A DNA stretch of 64,000 bases from Chenopodium formosanum (GCA_024500155.1 CM044867.1:10801632-10865631), one strand, 5' to 3'; shown: positions 45,741-58,463, counted from the first letter of the stretch. The notes: generated from the sequence alone by a model not told the origin. Numbers and translations: made by a program.

Positions 45741-46448
45741 GTCACCAAAATCGTCCGTCCCTCCTCCCTTTTCCCACCCTAAGCTAGAAATCGGCCATTT
45801 CGGTGCTAGGGGAAGGGAGGAGGGGTGGTTTTGGCAGTGGATTCAAGTTGTAGACCTGGTTTTGTGGGTTTTGCGGCGGATTCAAGTTGTAGCTAGGATG
45901 GTGGTTTTGGGGTCGAATTGGGTTGCGTTGGTGGTTTTGGAGGTCAGGGGTGGATTTAATGGGTGGTAGAGTGGCGGCCGGTCGATTTTGATGATTAATA
46001 GGGGTGGGCGACCAGTTTAGTGGTTATGGGTTGGGGGTGGTCGACTGTTTTTTGGTGGAGATTAGGTTTTGGCAATGGTGGGGATAACGATGGCTAGCTA
46101 CGATTTTGGGGAATTTTTCTTTCTTTTGTGTGTGTTTTTTTTTAATTTGGACCTGTCACGTGTTGACACATGTTATAGTCACCTGTTGTAACAGTTCATG
46201 GACTACTCATTGACCGGTTGGGACCATTATATTGAAAGCTAACTGACCTCATAGTTAGGAATATTAAATACTAAACCTTAGTTCAGATAATTAAAAGTAA
46301 ATCACCCATAATTGCGATTATTAAAAGTAAATCGCCCATAATGTGTATTATTGAAGTGTATTTTTTCCTAATATTACTTTTTTTTATAAAAGATGCATCA
46401 CTTTTACTTTTTACACTATTATATTTTAACTTTGACTATTTTTAAATA

Positions 46449-46698
46449 CTTCCTCCGTTTCTTTATAGTTGCAACACACATTTTATCACAATATTCAATA
46501 AAAAGTGGGTCTTACATGTCATAATACACTTAAAATGAGGTTAAAAGGTTGTTAGGAGCATAATAAAGTGGGCCATGTGCTTTAAATAAAGATAATAGTA
46601 CAATTTACACCATAAAAACTTTCCTTTTATAGTGTGTTGCAACTATTGTAATATTTCCATATTAGGAAAATGTTGCAACTATAAAAAAAAGGAGGAAG
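46449..46698. mobile_element. Stowaway-like MITE
   Basis: 250 bp between TA target sites (46447-46448, 46699-46700). Inverted ends contain cttcctcc(gt/tt) and 'tttatagttgcaac'. Confidence 0.8.
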
Positions 46699-46700
46699 TA

Positions 46701-47386
46701 CAATACTACTATACAATGATAAGTGTAGTTATTTATGTTGTTATTGGATTAATTTCAATAAACATTTTCAAATTAACAAATTTTTATAAATTTATTAATA
46801 CGGAGTAATATATAATTGAATATACAAATGGTCATGTAAAATAAATTTATAAAAAAATGTAAAAAGTCAAACTAAAATAACAATATGAGAAATAGATCGG
46901 GTCATTTATGTGTGTATGGTATATAATTGAGCTTATATCCTTGATTGTTTCAATTTCTTTGTTTGTTTCATTATTTTGTCTTGGATCTTGTTTATTTGTT
47001 TGTTTTGTTTATGGTATTCAATAGTATCTATTTTAAAAAATTGAATTTGCATAGGCTTGTAGCAAAGGGAAAAAAAAAAAAAAGGGTTTGTCTGATTATG
47101 TCAAAGGTAGGCTAATTTCGCTGGTTATTGTTACTTGACGACAAGGAATGAAGATATGCATGAACTTGGATGTAGCCGGAAAGTATTATTAAAAAAAGAA
47201 AAGTATCCAAAAATGAAGATAGGTTAATGTCATGCCATGTGTCACATTTACACTAACATGATGTGTGATGATACAACTCCATTCATTAGGATGATTAAAA
47301 TTGGATTTTCCTTTGTAATTTACCTACTTCGTGTGATTTGTTTGCTGATTTGATAATAGAAGTCTTCATTCAAATTGATTACGTAG
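46701..47386. other. Intergenic, nothing recognised
   Basis: AT-rich DNA up to the left end of element E. No supported gene or repeat. Confidence 0.4.
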
Positions 47387-47799
47387 TGTTTGGGTCCAAT
47401 TTAATCCAATTGGGCCTGGTCCATAAATGATTCAATTTAAAGCCCAAGGTTCAAGGTTCAACTCTCCATCAATGCTAAAGTCAAGGTCAGTCAACATGGC
47501 CAGCCCATTTGACTTAGGCCCACTTCTCCAAGTTATGCAAAGGTATAAAATGCATCAATTGTACCATTTTACATTTATTCACACATAGCCTCAAGCAATT
47601 AATTCTCTTGCATAGCTATTTCTCTCTACACATTGTACTAACTTTAGGATTGGAGGGGCCTTCCTCGGAAACACCCCCGAGGCTAGTTTACGTGTGTTTG
47701 CTGTGTAGGAAACCCTCGGCCCAACATTACTTGGACCGAGCCCAGTGTTCACCACATCTTTGGACCTTCGGCAAGGTCCCATTGTTTTCACCCGAAACA
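47387..47799 (+). repeat. 5' LTR of element E
   Basis: tgtttgggtccaattt... to ...cacccgaaaca; TATA-like tataaaa at 47544-47550. A hairpin with stem cctcgg/ccgagg (47663-47668, 47677-47682) follows the motif at 47640-47658. Confidence 0.9.
47663..47682 (+). promoter_or_regulatory. LTR stem-loop of element E
   Basis: A 6-bp perfect stem CCTCGG/CCGAGG with an 8-base loop, after a diverged form of the motif shared with D and F (in the 3' LTR copy: agcatcggagg). In that copy one mutation shortens the stem to 5 bp. Confidence 0.5.
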
Positions 47800-47823
47800 A
47801 TTTGGCGTCGTCTGTAGGGACGA

Positions 47824-49670
47824 ATGACATTAAGTGGGAGGCCCTTGGATCCTCCTACTCCTACGCCATCTCCTTCACCGGACCGAAATTTCTCTAAGGA
47901 GCCCAGTTCGGGAGGGCCATCTCGGGAGAGATCTCTCTCTCCAATAATCCAATCTAATCACAATCCGAGTCCACCTCGGTCCAATGCTGAAAATCAGTCC
48001 ACTCATAGGACTCAATCCCATGATCGGAGTCACCCCTTGAGCATCCATTCTGACTCTCGCTCTCAGCGGAGGACAACCCAAACGGGGCCTAACTCGGAGG
48101 AGGTAGCGAGAGCCTTGGCGGTACTCATGGACACCATGAGGGCCCAAAACATGCCACCTCCCCGCGACCGAACTCCTCCGCAAACCAGGCATTAGCGGAG
48201 AAAGCTCGGCCAAGAGGGGGAGAAACCTACCTCTTTTAGGGAATTGGCAGAACGGGAGGAGGAAACCTGGAGAACCGAACAAGAAATGAAAAGAAACTCC
48301 CACTTCTTCAGAGAGCCTACAACCCAGCTCACCAAGAGCAAAACCAACAGAAGCAGCAGCTCTGCCTCTCGGCCAGAGACTGCTCGCCGAAGCGCTCTCG
48401 ACCGTCTTGGCGACAGGGAGCAGAGTGTGCACAGCCGCCTCTCCTTCCCTGCAGCCGAGGCTTAAACTTCCTAGCCAGGGACGAAAACCACTTCTACCTC
48501 TCTGAGAGGGCGGAGCGCGGTCCCTTCGGCTAGGAATAAGGAAAAGGCCGTAATGCTTCCTTCCAGTTCTCCATTCAAGCAATGGATTTTGGAAGACCAT
48601 GTGCCGATGGTTAAAATCCCGTCGCACATCACCTATGATGGGACTTCAAATCCGAAGGACCAGATTGCCTCTTACGAGGCACATATGCATCTATGCCTCA
48701 GGTTCGAAGCAACTTGGTGCAAATATTTTCCCACCACTCTCAAGGGGGTCGCGCAAGCGTGGATCTCCAACGGAGTAAAGGTAGGCTAGATAACGGGGTG
48801 GGACGATTTGTCCGCCAAATTCAAGAGCAAGTTTTCTACGGCAAACCGCCGAGAAAAGACCACTGCAAAGCTCATGGGCCTGCAGCAAGGGGAGGCTGAA
48901 AGTCTCTGTGACTATCTGACTCGCTTCAGCAACGAGTCATCCAGCATTTTTCAGCTGGACCAAGGGCAGGCAATTTTCGCTCTTCAGCACGGTCTCAGAA
49001 CTGGACCGTTCTCCGACTTCATGGTCATGAATTCACCTCGGACTTTGGAGGAGGCTCTGAACGCTTCGAACAAGTTCATCCGAGCCGAAGAGTGGAACAA
49101 AACAAAAACCCTACCTCAATCTGGGGGCGGGAAGCAAAAACAACAATCGTTCAAAGGCCAAGGCTAGAAGGCGAAAGCCTCAGAACAATCTTCGGCCAAC
49201 GAGCCGAAGAAGGAAAAGTCTGCACCTTTCTCGGGCAGATATGAGTCCTACACTCCGCTCGCCCTTCCGGGCGCTAAAATCTACAACTTGACGAAGGAAG
49301 AGCAGAGTTACTAGAAGCCGAGGCCACTCCCTGAGTGGTATCAGCGAAAAAATAAAAATCAATGGTGTGAGTTCCATGAGTCACCGGGACACAATACTGA
49401 AGAATGTATCCAGCTGAAGGACTAAATCGAGGACATGGTCCGGAAGGGGTATTTGAAAAAATGTATCACGGATCACCGTGAGAAAAAAGAGGCTGAGAAA
49501 TCCGAAAAGGACTCTCGGCAAGAAATTGACTTCCCCCGAAAGACCAGCAAAACTGTGGAGGGAAAATTTCCTCCTATTCATGTTATTTCGGGAGGAGTAT
49601 GCTCTCGGAGGGAGCACAAGCTTCACCTTAGGGATCTGACCCATCAAGTAAACAATGCCAGTATATAGTC
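47824..49670 (+). pseudogene. Element E gag remnant
   Basis: One frame is kept over about 1.85 kb, interrupted only by nonsense codons (48193-48195, 48463-48465, 48787-48789, 49165-49167 and others), not by frameshifts. It has a Pro/Ser/Arg-rich N-terminus, a capsid-like core (YEAHMHLCLRFEATWCKYFP, SLCDYLTRFSNE) and a zinc-binding stretch CEFHESPGHNTEEC near 49370-49412. Nearly all stops are one C to T or G to A change from Gln, Arg or Trp codons. Confidence 0.8.
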
Positions 49671-49721
49671 GCCCCAGACACCGGTGCCGAACATGACGTT
49701 CACATCCGCTGACTACTGGGG

Positions 49722-50292
49722 GTGACGTACCCTCACGAGGACCCGTTGGTGATCATCCTCACGGTGGCCAACCACGACGTCAGCAAAGTCCTTGTTGATG
49801 GTGGTAGCGGAGCAAACATTTTCTTCCGAAAGGCCTATAACCAAATTAAGCTGAAGCCCAAGCACCTCACGCCGATACCCTACCCGGTATCCGGATTCAA
49901 CGAAACTTTAACTTATCCAGATGGGAAGGTGACCCTTCTTGTCACCATCGGCTGCTCTTTCAGTGTACAACGTGATCATGGGGAGACCCATAATTCACAA
50001 GATTCAAGGGGTAGTCTCGACATACCATCATCTCATGATCTATGTTTCGGATGCTGGCTACCCCGAAAGAATTGAGGGCAGCCAAAAGGAAGCCCGAAGG
50101 TGCAACTTCCTCAAGCCGTCCTCTAGTCGTTCAGAATATGATGGCGAGGATGAGGAGGAGAACGAAAGAGAGCCAAGCACGAAGAAGCCGAAAGGCCTAA
50201 GTGCTTCGGCCCAAGGAGCTCTAGCCAAAGAAAAAGGGCCAAAGAAAGAAAAGGCTAGCTCTTCATCTAAGCCGAGAGACTCAGAGAGCTAG
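49722..50292 (+). pseudogene. Element E protease remnant
   Basis: VANHDVSKVLVDGGSGANI carries the active-site Asp in the variant D-G-G form common in this lineage. The C-terminal NVIMGRP motif is read in another frame (around 49950), so a frameshift lies between them. Confidence 0.7.
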
Positions 50293-50459
50293 CCGAAGAA
50301 GAAAAAGTCTGGGATGCCTGCTGATATAGACAGCAAGCCAGATAATGAAGAGTCCGGCCCCACAACAATGGAGTTGGACCAGCAGACTGAAACGGTCGAG
50401 TTAACCGAAGGAGACGCTGAGAAATGTGTCACAATCGGGCTGGATCTTGATCCGAAAGT

Positions 50460-51380
50460 CCGCGTTGAGCTCATCTAACTCCTTCGGGACAACCGAGATG
50501 TGTTTGCTTTCTCGACAGCTGACATCCCGGGATAAGTCCAGACCTCATCTGTCACAAGCTTAACGTCGACCCAACGTGTCGGCCACTTAAGCAAAAGAAG
50601 CGGAATCACTCCGCAAATAAGAACCGAGACATCGCAGCCGAAGTCAAAAAGTTGCTGGATGCGGGCTTCATCGAATCCTGTCAGTATCCAGAATGGCTGG
50701 CCAATGTGGTGATGGTTCAGAAGGAAAATGACACCTAGAGAATGTGCGTTGACTTTACGGACCTAAATAAGGCTTGTCCGAAGGATTTCTATCCCCTGTC
50801 GAGGATCGATCATCTAGTCGACTTGACAAGTGGCCATGCCTTGCTTAGTTTCATGGACGCATTCTCGGGGTACCATCAGATCTTCATGCACCCCGACGAT
50901 TGAGAAAAGACGGCATTCTTCATGAACGCCGGGGTGTATAATTACAAAATGATGCCCTTCGGATTGAAACATACGGGGGCAACTTATCAAAGGTGGTGGA
51001 TCAGGTTTTCGCCGATAAAAAAGGCAAAAACATGGAAGTCTATGTTGAAGATTCTCTCGTCAAAAGCAAAAAAAAATGAAGGCCATGTTGAGGACCTGGC
51101 CGAAACCTTCGCCACCTTAAGAAAGCACCAAATGAAGCTGAATCCGAAGAAGTGTGTCTTCAGCGTGAAATTAAGGAAATTCCTTGGGTTCATAGTCAGC
51201 AAAAGAGGGATTGATGCCAATCCCGCTAAGGTGCAAGTTCCCGAGCCGAAAATAAAGAGGGACGTTCAGCGGCTCACTGGAAGAATGGCAGCCCTCTCAA
51301 GGTTCATCTCTAGAGCCTCGGATAAGGGGTTACCCTTCTTCAAAGCCTTGAAACTCCCAAAAACAAAAGAGCTCATCTAG
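50460..51380 (+). pseudogene. Element E reverse transcriptase remnant
   Basis: FIESCQYPEWLANVV, RMCVDFTDLNKACPKD and LLSFMDAFSGYHQI are in frame, with stops at Trp and Arg/Gln positions. Around 50990-51080 the frame shifts and is regained at an A run. In the intervening frame the catalytic motif reads YVED instead of YVDD, so the first Asp of the pair is replaced by Glu. Confidence 0.78.
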
Positions 51381-51399
51381 GAAGATGAGCAAAGAGAAG

Positions 51400-52300
51400 C
51401 CTTCAAGCAGCTTCGGGAGCATCTGGCTCAACTCCTAACACTAGCTAGCCCAGTTGAGGGAGATTCTCTGTACTTATACGTGGCTGTTAGCCCAGCCACC
51501 ATTAGTGCAGTGATGCTGAGGGAAGAAAAAAAAATTCAGCAGCCGATCTACTTCGTCAGCCATACTCTGACGGAGGCTGAGGCTCGCTACCCCCTACTAA
51601 AAAAAGTTGCTTATGTAGTAGTGGTAGCCGCTCGGAAGCTAAGGCCCTACTTTGATTGCCATCAAATAGTGGTCTTGACTGATCAGCCGTTGGAAAAAGT
51701 CCTGGGCAAAGTTGAAAAATCTGGTAGGTTGGCCAAGTGGGCTTTCGAGCTCAGTGAGTTCAGCATCAACTACCAGCCGAGAGCAGCCATCAAGGCTCAG
51801 GCTCTAGCGGACTTCCTGGCTGAATGCTCGTACTAGGAGACGCTAGATGATGAAAAGAAAGTTTGGACCGTTTTTACGGATGGATCCTCCACCGTAAATG
51901 GTTCGGGGGCAAGGGTAGTGATAACCTCTCCCGAAGGTAAATCCTTCGAGTATGCACTGAAATTTTCTTTCAAAGCTTCAAACAACGAAGCCGAATATGA
52001 GGCAGCAATCGCTGGCCTAGAATTGTGCATCTCTTTGGAAACCGAACATGTCTGTCTGAAGACAGACTCTCAGCTAGTTGCATATCAGATCGGGGGCAGC
52101 TACGAGGCCAAAGAGCCCTCAATGCTAATCGCCTATCTTGCCAAGATCAAATCAGTTATTACAAAGCTGAGAACTTTTTAAGTTCAGCTGATCCCATGGG
52201 GTCAGAATGCTCAAGCTGACGCTCTCTCCAAACTTGCTAGTTCAACTCTTACCGAGCTGAACCGATCTGTCTATGTGGAAGTGCGCCGAGAAATAAGTGT
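51400..52300 (+). pseudogene. Element E tandem RNase H domains
   Basis: First domain (51470-51836): YVAVSPATISAVML, PIYFVSHTL, VLTDQPL. Second domain (51861-52250): VFTDGSSTVNGSGA, NNEAEYEAAIAG, KTDSQLVAYQ, ADALSKLAS. As in D, the second copy keeps the D, E, D residues. Stops at 51834-51836 and near 52179 separate the parts. Confidence 0.78.
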
Positions 52301-52459
52301 CGACGAATCACCTGAAGCGTGTTGCGTTGACCAAGAACCCAGCTGGATGGACCCCATCCTAGCTTTCAAGCTTTGGGAGAAATTCCCGAAGACATAGTTT
52401 TGGCCTCCAAACTGAAGCGAACCAGCTAAAGGTTCATCGTCTTCAGAGGGCAGCTTCTG

Positions 52460-53575
52460 AAAAAATCCTTCTCAGCCCCATTGCTGAAGTGCGTGGGCCC
52501 AACAGGTGCAGATTACATCCTTCGGGAAATTCACCTCGGCATTTGTGGGAACCACATTGGGGGAATGACCCTAGCCCACAAGGCATTGAAGGTCGGATAA
52601 TATTGGCCCACCATGATCTCAGACGCTAAGGAGCAGGTCAGAAAGTGTGAAAAATGCCAAAAATTTGCACTGGTCATCCATCAGCCAGCAAGAGACCTTC
52701 AGCCGATCCTTAATCCGCTTCCGTTTGCTCAATGGGGGTTGGATATTTTGGGTCCCTTTCCAGATGCGCCGTACCAAAAAAGATGGTTGATAGTCGGCAT
52801 TGACTATTTCAGTAAATGGATTGAGGCTAAAGCAACTTTGAATATCACAGAGCAAACTGTCAGAAAATTCATCTGGAAGAACATCATCACTCGTTTTGGT
52901 ATTCCGAAGGTTTTTTTCTTCGATCATGGGAGGCAATTCGACAATTTACCGCTGAGACGGTACACTGATCAGTTCGGCATTAAGTTGGCATATTCAGCAG
53001 TGTGTCATCCACAAAGCAATGGCGATGCCAAAACTGCAAATAAACAGATCCTCAATGCTTTGAAGAAAAGGGTTTAAGATCAAAAGTCCAAGTGGATAGA
53101 GGAACTCTCAGGAACCCTCTGGTCACTTCGGGCAATTGAAAAAGTGGCAATCGGTCACTCACCTTTTGAGCTGGTGTATGGTGCCGAAGCCGTTCTTCCA
53201 GTGGAAATTGGTTCTGAAAGTTTGCGAGTGAATCACTTCTCATCGGAGAACGAGCAACTTATGAAGTAATCCCTTGATTTACTCGATGAAGTAAGAGAAT
53301 CAGCCCGAGACAGAATGGCCGCTTACAAACAAAGACTCAGCAAATTTTACAACCGAATAGTTCATGTGAGGCCTCTCAAAGTTGGAGACCTCGTCCTTCG
53401 GAATGCTGCTGCAGTTCAGAAAAGCCGAATCCATGGGAAACTCTCAGCTGCTTGGGAGGGACCCTATGAAATTTATGATGAGCTTCAGCCAGGAATATAC
53501 CGACTTCGGCAGTTGGATGGAACTGAGCTGAAAAATCACTAGAATGCTGATGTACTTAAGAAATATCATGTGTAA
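52460..53575 (+). pseudogene. Element E integrase remnant
   Basis: HHCC finger (CEKCQKFA), core with GLDILGPF (first Asp kept), FFDHGRQF (second Asp kept) and NGDAKTANK, where the catalytic Glu is replaced by Lys (codon AAA). The C-terminal GPY module AWEGPYEIYDEL is at about 53452-53488. Several in-frame stops, for example 53075-53077. Confidence 0.78.
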
Positions 53576-54480
53576 ACCCTTCGGGCAGAACAATCTTTGT
53601 AAGTGCATTTTCAATTATTAATGAAAGGCCTTAGAGCCACTATTTCTACAAATATTTGCAATTTTTTATTCTTTCATTTTTTTTCTTTATTCTATCTATT
53701 CTTTAAGGGTTTTCTTCAGCCCTGTCTGAAACCTTCGCCTTCAGGGCACTGGGTTTCGGATTGCTGATAAACTCGCCTTTTAAAGAACACTGGTCTTTCA
53801 GCTGAAGTAAAAACTTCAATAAGACTTGTTCTCCAAGGCAATGAGTCCATGGACAAATTTGGGATATTGCCTTAATAGAGCCTTGTGTCCCAGAGGGCTA
53901 TTGTCTGAAACATTGCCTTCAGCTGGCCTTGTGTTTCAAGTATCCATTCTTTCAGATAGACATAAAACCAAGAATAATAGCATAACTGTTAGAAATTTTT
54001 ATTTAGCTTCATCCGAAAGCAAAAGAGACAAGGAACCATCTCAGAAATCCGAAGATCAAGTCTTCAAATTTCTGGGGGGGGGGGGCAAGAGGCACTACAA
54101 ATGCAGATATCTTCAGCTAAAACCCTCAAAGCCAAAGCTTTTAACTTAGCAAATTTTGCGAAGAAATTTCAAAAATTCAAAAGATCAAGCATGCAAGTTT
54201 AAGGAAAGGCAATAGAAGGAAAGCATTAGATTCATAAGTAAAAGTTATGCTCGGATTACGAGCTACAAAGTTAATGTTTCAGAACATAATAAAGCATTGC
54301 CAGCCGCCCACAAGCGAAAAATTACAACTGCCGAAATACGTACAAAGACAAAAAAGTTAAAGGTTTGCACATCAAGGCAAGCTGAAGCAAAACAAAGGCA
54401 AAAATTCTGAAGCGGCAAATCAGAAGTTAAGTACAAGTTGATCTGCAATATTCTAAAGACGACTGCCCGAGTCCCTAGGC
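53576..54480 (+). other. Element E post-pol spacer
   Basis: About 0.9 kb with no readable domain; the convergent zone between plus-strand pol and the antisense gene. A G run lies at about 54075-54085. Confidence 0.5.
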
Positions 54481-54539
54481 TTCAGCTGAAGGATCTGGCT
54501 TCTTAGTGGCGTTAGGCTCCATACTGGCTTCAGTTTCGG

Positions 54540-57500
54540 CTGCTGAGTGGGCAAGGTTAAGTTTGAGCTTGTGCTTCTCTTTCCCTGTTCTCGGCCTCCT
54601 CAGCCTCAGCAGCTTCCATCTCTTCAGCCTGGAGACGGTTCATAAGATCCATCTCAGCTTGGCTGGCAAACTCCATGCAAGGATGCTTAGGGTCTTCAGC
54701 CCAAAGTTCGCACTGGTACCAGTCTAGTTCAGGAGCAGCATGGAGAGCCAACCTTCGGGCCACCTTATACCCATTTCCATAGGCCTTGGCAAATTTCTCT
54801 TTGGTGTAGACCCTTTCGGTAAGCTGAGCCTCAGCATCGGCCAGCTTCATCTGAACATCTTCCAAACTCTTCTGGAAAGCCTCCTGCTGATCAGCCAATT
54901 TTTGCTTAGCTTCGTTCAGGTCCAGCTGAACTCTATTGGCAGCATCATTGGTGTTACTCAGCTGGCCCCAGACTAACTCAGTCTCAGTTCGGGCCTGGGA
55001 TAGGTCGTCCTCTCTAGCCTTCAGCTGGCCCTCTAGATCTTCAATTCTGAGGCTCTAGACCTCAGCAACAATGTTGGCCTGGGAGATATGAGCATCTCTG
55101 GCCTTTATGGCCTCTTTAGCAGCCTTCTCCTTGGCCTCCAAAGCCTCTACCCTCTGTAGCTGCTCTCGGGTCCGTTCGGCTACCCCATCAGCTATTCGGC
55201 GTTCAACAACAGCCTTGAAGCTGGGGATGTCAAAGGCCCCGCATTCCTTGATTAGTTTTTCTCCGGCAAGAAGAGGGGGTCCATGACCTTGCAGAAGTCC
55301 CGGAGAGCTTTGGCAGGCTGCTTCTCGTACTTCAAGGCCTCAGCCTGTCTATCCTCAGCCGCCTTTTGCTTCATTTCGGCCAGCTTGGCCTCCTCTTCTA
55401 GCTTGTCCTGGAGATTGTCTATCACCTCTACAATGAGAGTCTGATTGTGCATGATTTGGAAACCAGGGCACAAGTCAGTTTTTTTTTTAAAAAAAAACAA
55501 ACTGAAGAGCTGAAGTTGCAGAAATGAAAGTAAAATAAAACAAGTACCTGCATACAGTCGTTGGTTGTCTTGGGCAGGGTCAGGAATCTTTCGGCTGGAC
55601 TCCCCTATTCTAGCAGTGGCCTTGATGGACCACTCTCTTGCCCGTTCCATTTCGGACATGCAAGCAAAGTCGCCGAAGAAGGCCGCAGCCTCGTCTAGGC
55701 AACCCCAGATAGTTTCCTGGACACTGTTCGAAATGTTGATAAACGGGGCATGGAATCCCATTTCTTCAGACCTGAACATCTGGAATGAGGGAATAGAAGA
55801 CGAAGGCACCTTAGTATTTTTGTCCTTCGTCTCTTCAACAACATCATCTAGGTTGCTTGTCTCAACCACTGGATCTTCCTCTAGCTGCTTCAGAAGAGCG
55901 TCAGCTTCACGCTTAATCTCAGCAGCAAACCCTTCGTCAGTAGCAGCATTTGTTGTCTCTTCAGCTGCCACTAACTCAACCTTCTTCTCACCCGAGATCT
56001 CTACATCGCTCTATTAGTTTTGCACCTCCTCCTGAACCATCACCTTAGGCTCAGGAGTCCTCTGGTCCACTTCCATCTCTTGAGTTTCTGGAGGTGGAGT
56101 CTTCGGTGATGAGGGAACTAAAGGTGGTGGCTAAACTGGGGGTGGAGGACCCCTTGAACTTCTTGAACCTCGTGGAACTTTGCCTCTTCCAGCAGCAGGT
56201 TCCCTCAAAATGACCCCTGGCATTGGCCTCAGCTCGAAGCCATCCGGGCCCACTACAGCTAGACCCGTCCTTTGTCTCTTCCTCTGGACGAGAGGTTGCT
56301 AGTCCATATCTTCTTAAGCGGAAGATTCAAGATCCAAAAGGTCTTCGAGATGGGCAGGAGCTTTGCCTTCACTCTTTCTGCCTTCTTCTTCAGACTGCAG
56401 AAGTGGGGGCAAGAAAGGTTTAAAAAAACAGAAAAAGAAGAAAAGCAGACTGTTACAAACGCTGAAGAACTTACCAAGGTCCTCGGCTGAGCCTCGTCTA
56501 TTGTTGCTTCCTATTCGGCAGCTCCGAAGGTCCCTTCGCCTCCTTCACAAGCTTCAATTGCTTGGGCAACCTCTTCAGCTGTCCGAGCAGCTTCTTCTTC
56601 CTCGGGAAGCAAGCGCATTAGAGGATCTCGCTTCTTCCACCAAGGCTTTTACTTCTGGTAGAGCGCAGCAGCCTCGATCTAAAGGTAAGTGGAGTGCAGA
56701 TGTGGCGCTCGATCCTTTAGATTAGTGATTGACGGAGCCGGGTCTACGATGGTCCTCTCAACGCTGACTCCTAGACGGCGATAGTCAACCCTGGCAGTAG
56801 CCTCGCTCAGCTCTGAGCAAACAAAAAGAGCAAGTCAGTTCAGCAAGATTAGACGCTGAGTAGCGTTAAAGAAAAATGCAGAACATGAAAGAAAAGCAAA
56901 AGTCCTCGGCCCCAGCCGAAGGATCTTACCATCTCTAAACTTTTGGCAGAGGTCGACGGCAGCAAGCATGTTTTCTTGGAAAGCGTAGCGAGAGTCGAGG
57001 AGCCAAGTCTCCGGAATATACTTCATTCGGCAAACCCCTCTGGGGTTATCTTTCTTCCCGAAGATGTTTGCTTGGTTGAGGTTGAGATCCCTCTAGCCAT
57101 CATTTTCAAGCGGACCCAGATCTGACATGTGTGGGTCTGGCTTGGAGAGATACCTGGGAGCGCTGAAGACGTGGGGGTGGTGAGGATCTGTGGGTGCCCT
57201 AACCCATATCCATTGTCCTCTCCAGTCCTTATCCGAAGAGTCGTTCGGCCACATCGTCAGGTACTAGGGGTGGGTCTCAATCCTATACCATCCAGGATCA
57301 TAGTCGTCGTACCTGCTTTGGGCGTTCGGCACTAGCTTATGAAGCTTCTTGAAGCGATGTAGGTTCGGCGTGTATTTGAAGAACTTACAGACCCATAGAT
57401 ACGTCATCACCCTTCGGATGCTGACGGGGGTCAAGTGGAACAGGGAAATCCTATAATAAATCAAAAGATCCCTGACGAAGTCGTCCAGGGGGAATCGCAG

Positions 57501-57760
57501 CCCATACTGCAATTTCCTGGTTTACACCCCCACATATCCAGGGGGTGGACGGTGAATCCGATCAGATGCCGAAGGCATTCGGCACCAGTACCCATCGGCC
57601 TCCAAAATGTCGTAGTGTAGTTCTATCTGCTCGGCGAAGCGATACACTTCGGCATGCCTGACCCACCAGGAGTAGGGCTTGTTTCTCATCATAGCCGAGA
57701 TCGTTTCAGGGTCCTGCCATTCAGTAAACCCGGGGAGAAACTCTTAGGGTGCAGCAGGAG
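54540..57760 (-). pseudogene. Element E antisense accessory gene, decayed
   Basis: Minus-strand coding blocks lie in the same position as in D. The 5' part (about 57740-56930) has YSWWVRHAEVYRFAEQIELH, GLRFPLDDFVRDLL and LHRFKKLHKL, interrupted by stops. The middle (about 55971-55548) has EIKREADALLKQLEEDP and QETIWGCLDEAAAFFGDFA. The 3' coiled-coil blocks are 55440-55252 (EEEAKLAEMKQKAAEDRQ) and 54898-54557 (QKSLEDVQMKLADAEAQLTE). The order globular domain then coiled coil matches the antisense gene of D although sequence similarity is low. Exon borders were not all resolved. Confidence 0.65.
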
Positions 57761-58450
57761 TCTCCTCTTCCTGTCCTGAAGGGCCCACCTTCTCCGTTTC
57801 TCGGGGAGGCGCTGAAGAGATTGGGGTTGCTCAGATCCCCCCAGCTGAGTCTTGCGCAGTTCTTTGCCCATTCCAAGTGTCAACCTGATCCCTCAGATCC
57901 CGGGTCGACCTACCTCGTCGGGGCTGACGTGCACCACCTCTAACCTTGGTTGGGGTTTCAAAAGAAAAGTCGAAAAAAGGGGAGTGCTTTCAAATTCAAG
58001 AAAAATCGAAAAGAAATCAAAGAAAATTACCTTAATTCGAAGCGGAATTTGCCGATCTACAAGTTTGGAGTGACGAATTTCAGTTTCAAAGCCTTAATTT
58101 CGGGGTTTTAGTGAAGTTTTGAAGCGGAATCAACGGGTTTTTGCGAGAATAGAGTGCGAATTTGTTAAGAAGTGAGGACAGAGAGTGTGATTCTTTGCTT
58201 ATATTTCCAGAAATGGGAATTTTGGGAGTCTGCGCCTTTAATCTCTCTTAAATACCTCACTAAGTAACCGTTAAACACACTCCCTCCAAATTAACTACCC
58301 ATTATCCATCCAACTTCCCTCATAATCCATCCAACTGCCGTTATTTCATTAATTGTGGTTTAAATTCAACTTGTTTGGATTAATTAAATCATTTACTTCC
58401 CTCCATTTTTCTGATTAATTAAACCCGATCCGTCATCCTTCCAAATCGGG

Positions 58451-58463
58451 TCTGGGGGCAAGT
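58451..58463 (+). other. Polypurine tract of element E
   Basis: tctgggggcaagt abuts the 3' LTR. Confidence 0.6.

Larger units (their letters stand above)
43855..46371. mobile_element. Truncated MULE relative, split by a solo LTR
   Basis: The right end (about 46130-46371) resembles the right TIR region of the intronic MULE at 37907-39051: 'gttgacacatg', 'caacagttcatggact', 'gaccggttgggac' and a ggaaaaaatacac tip when inverted. GC-rich interior sequence lies on both sides of the solo LTR (43855-44070 and 45746-46130). A matching left TIR was not found, so the 5' side appears lost. Confidence 0.5.

Noticed and set aside
47875..48627. 250-codon minus-strand frame over gag of E
   Set aside because: Antisense shadow of the Ser/Pro/Arg-rich gag N-terminus; no domain.
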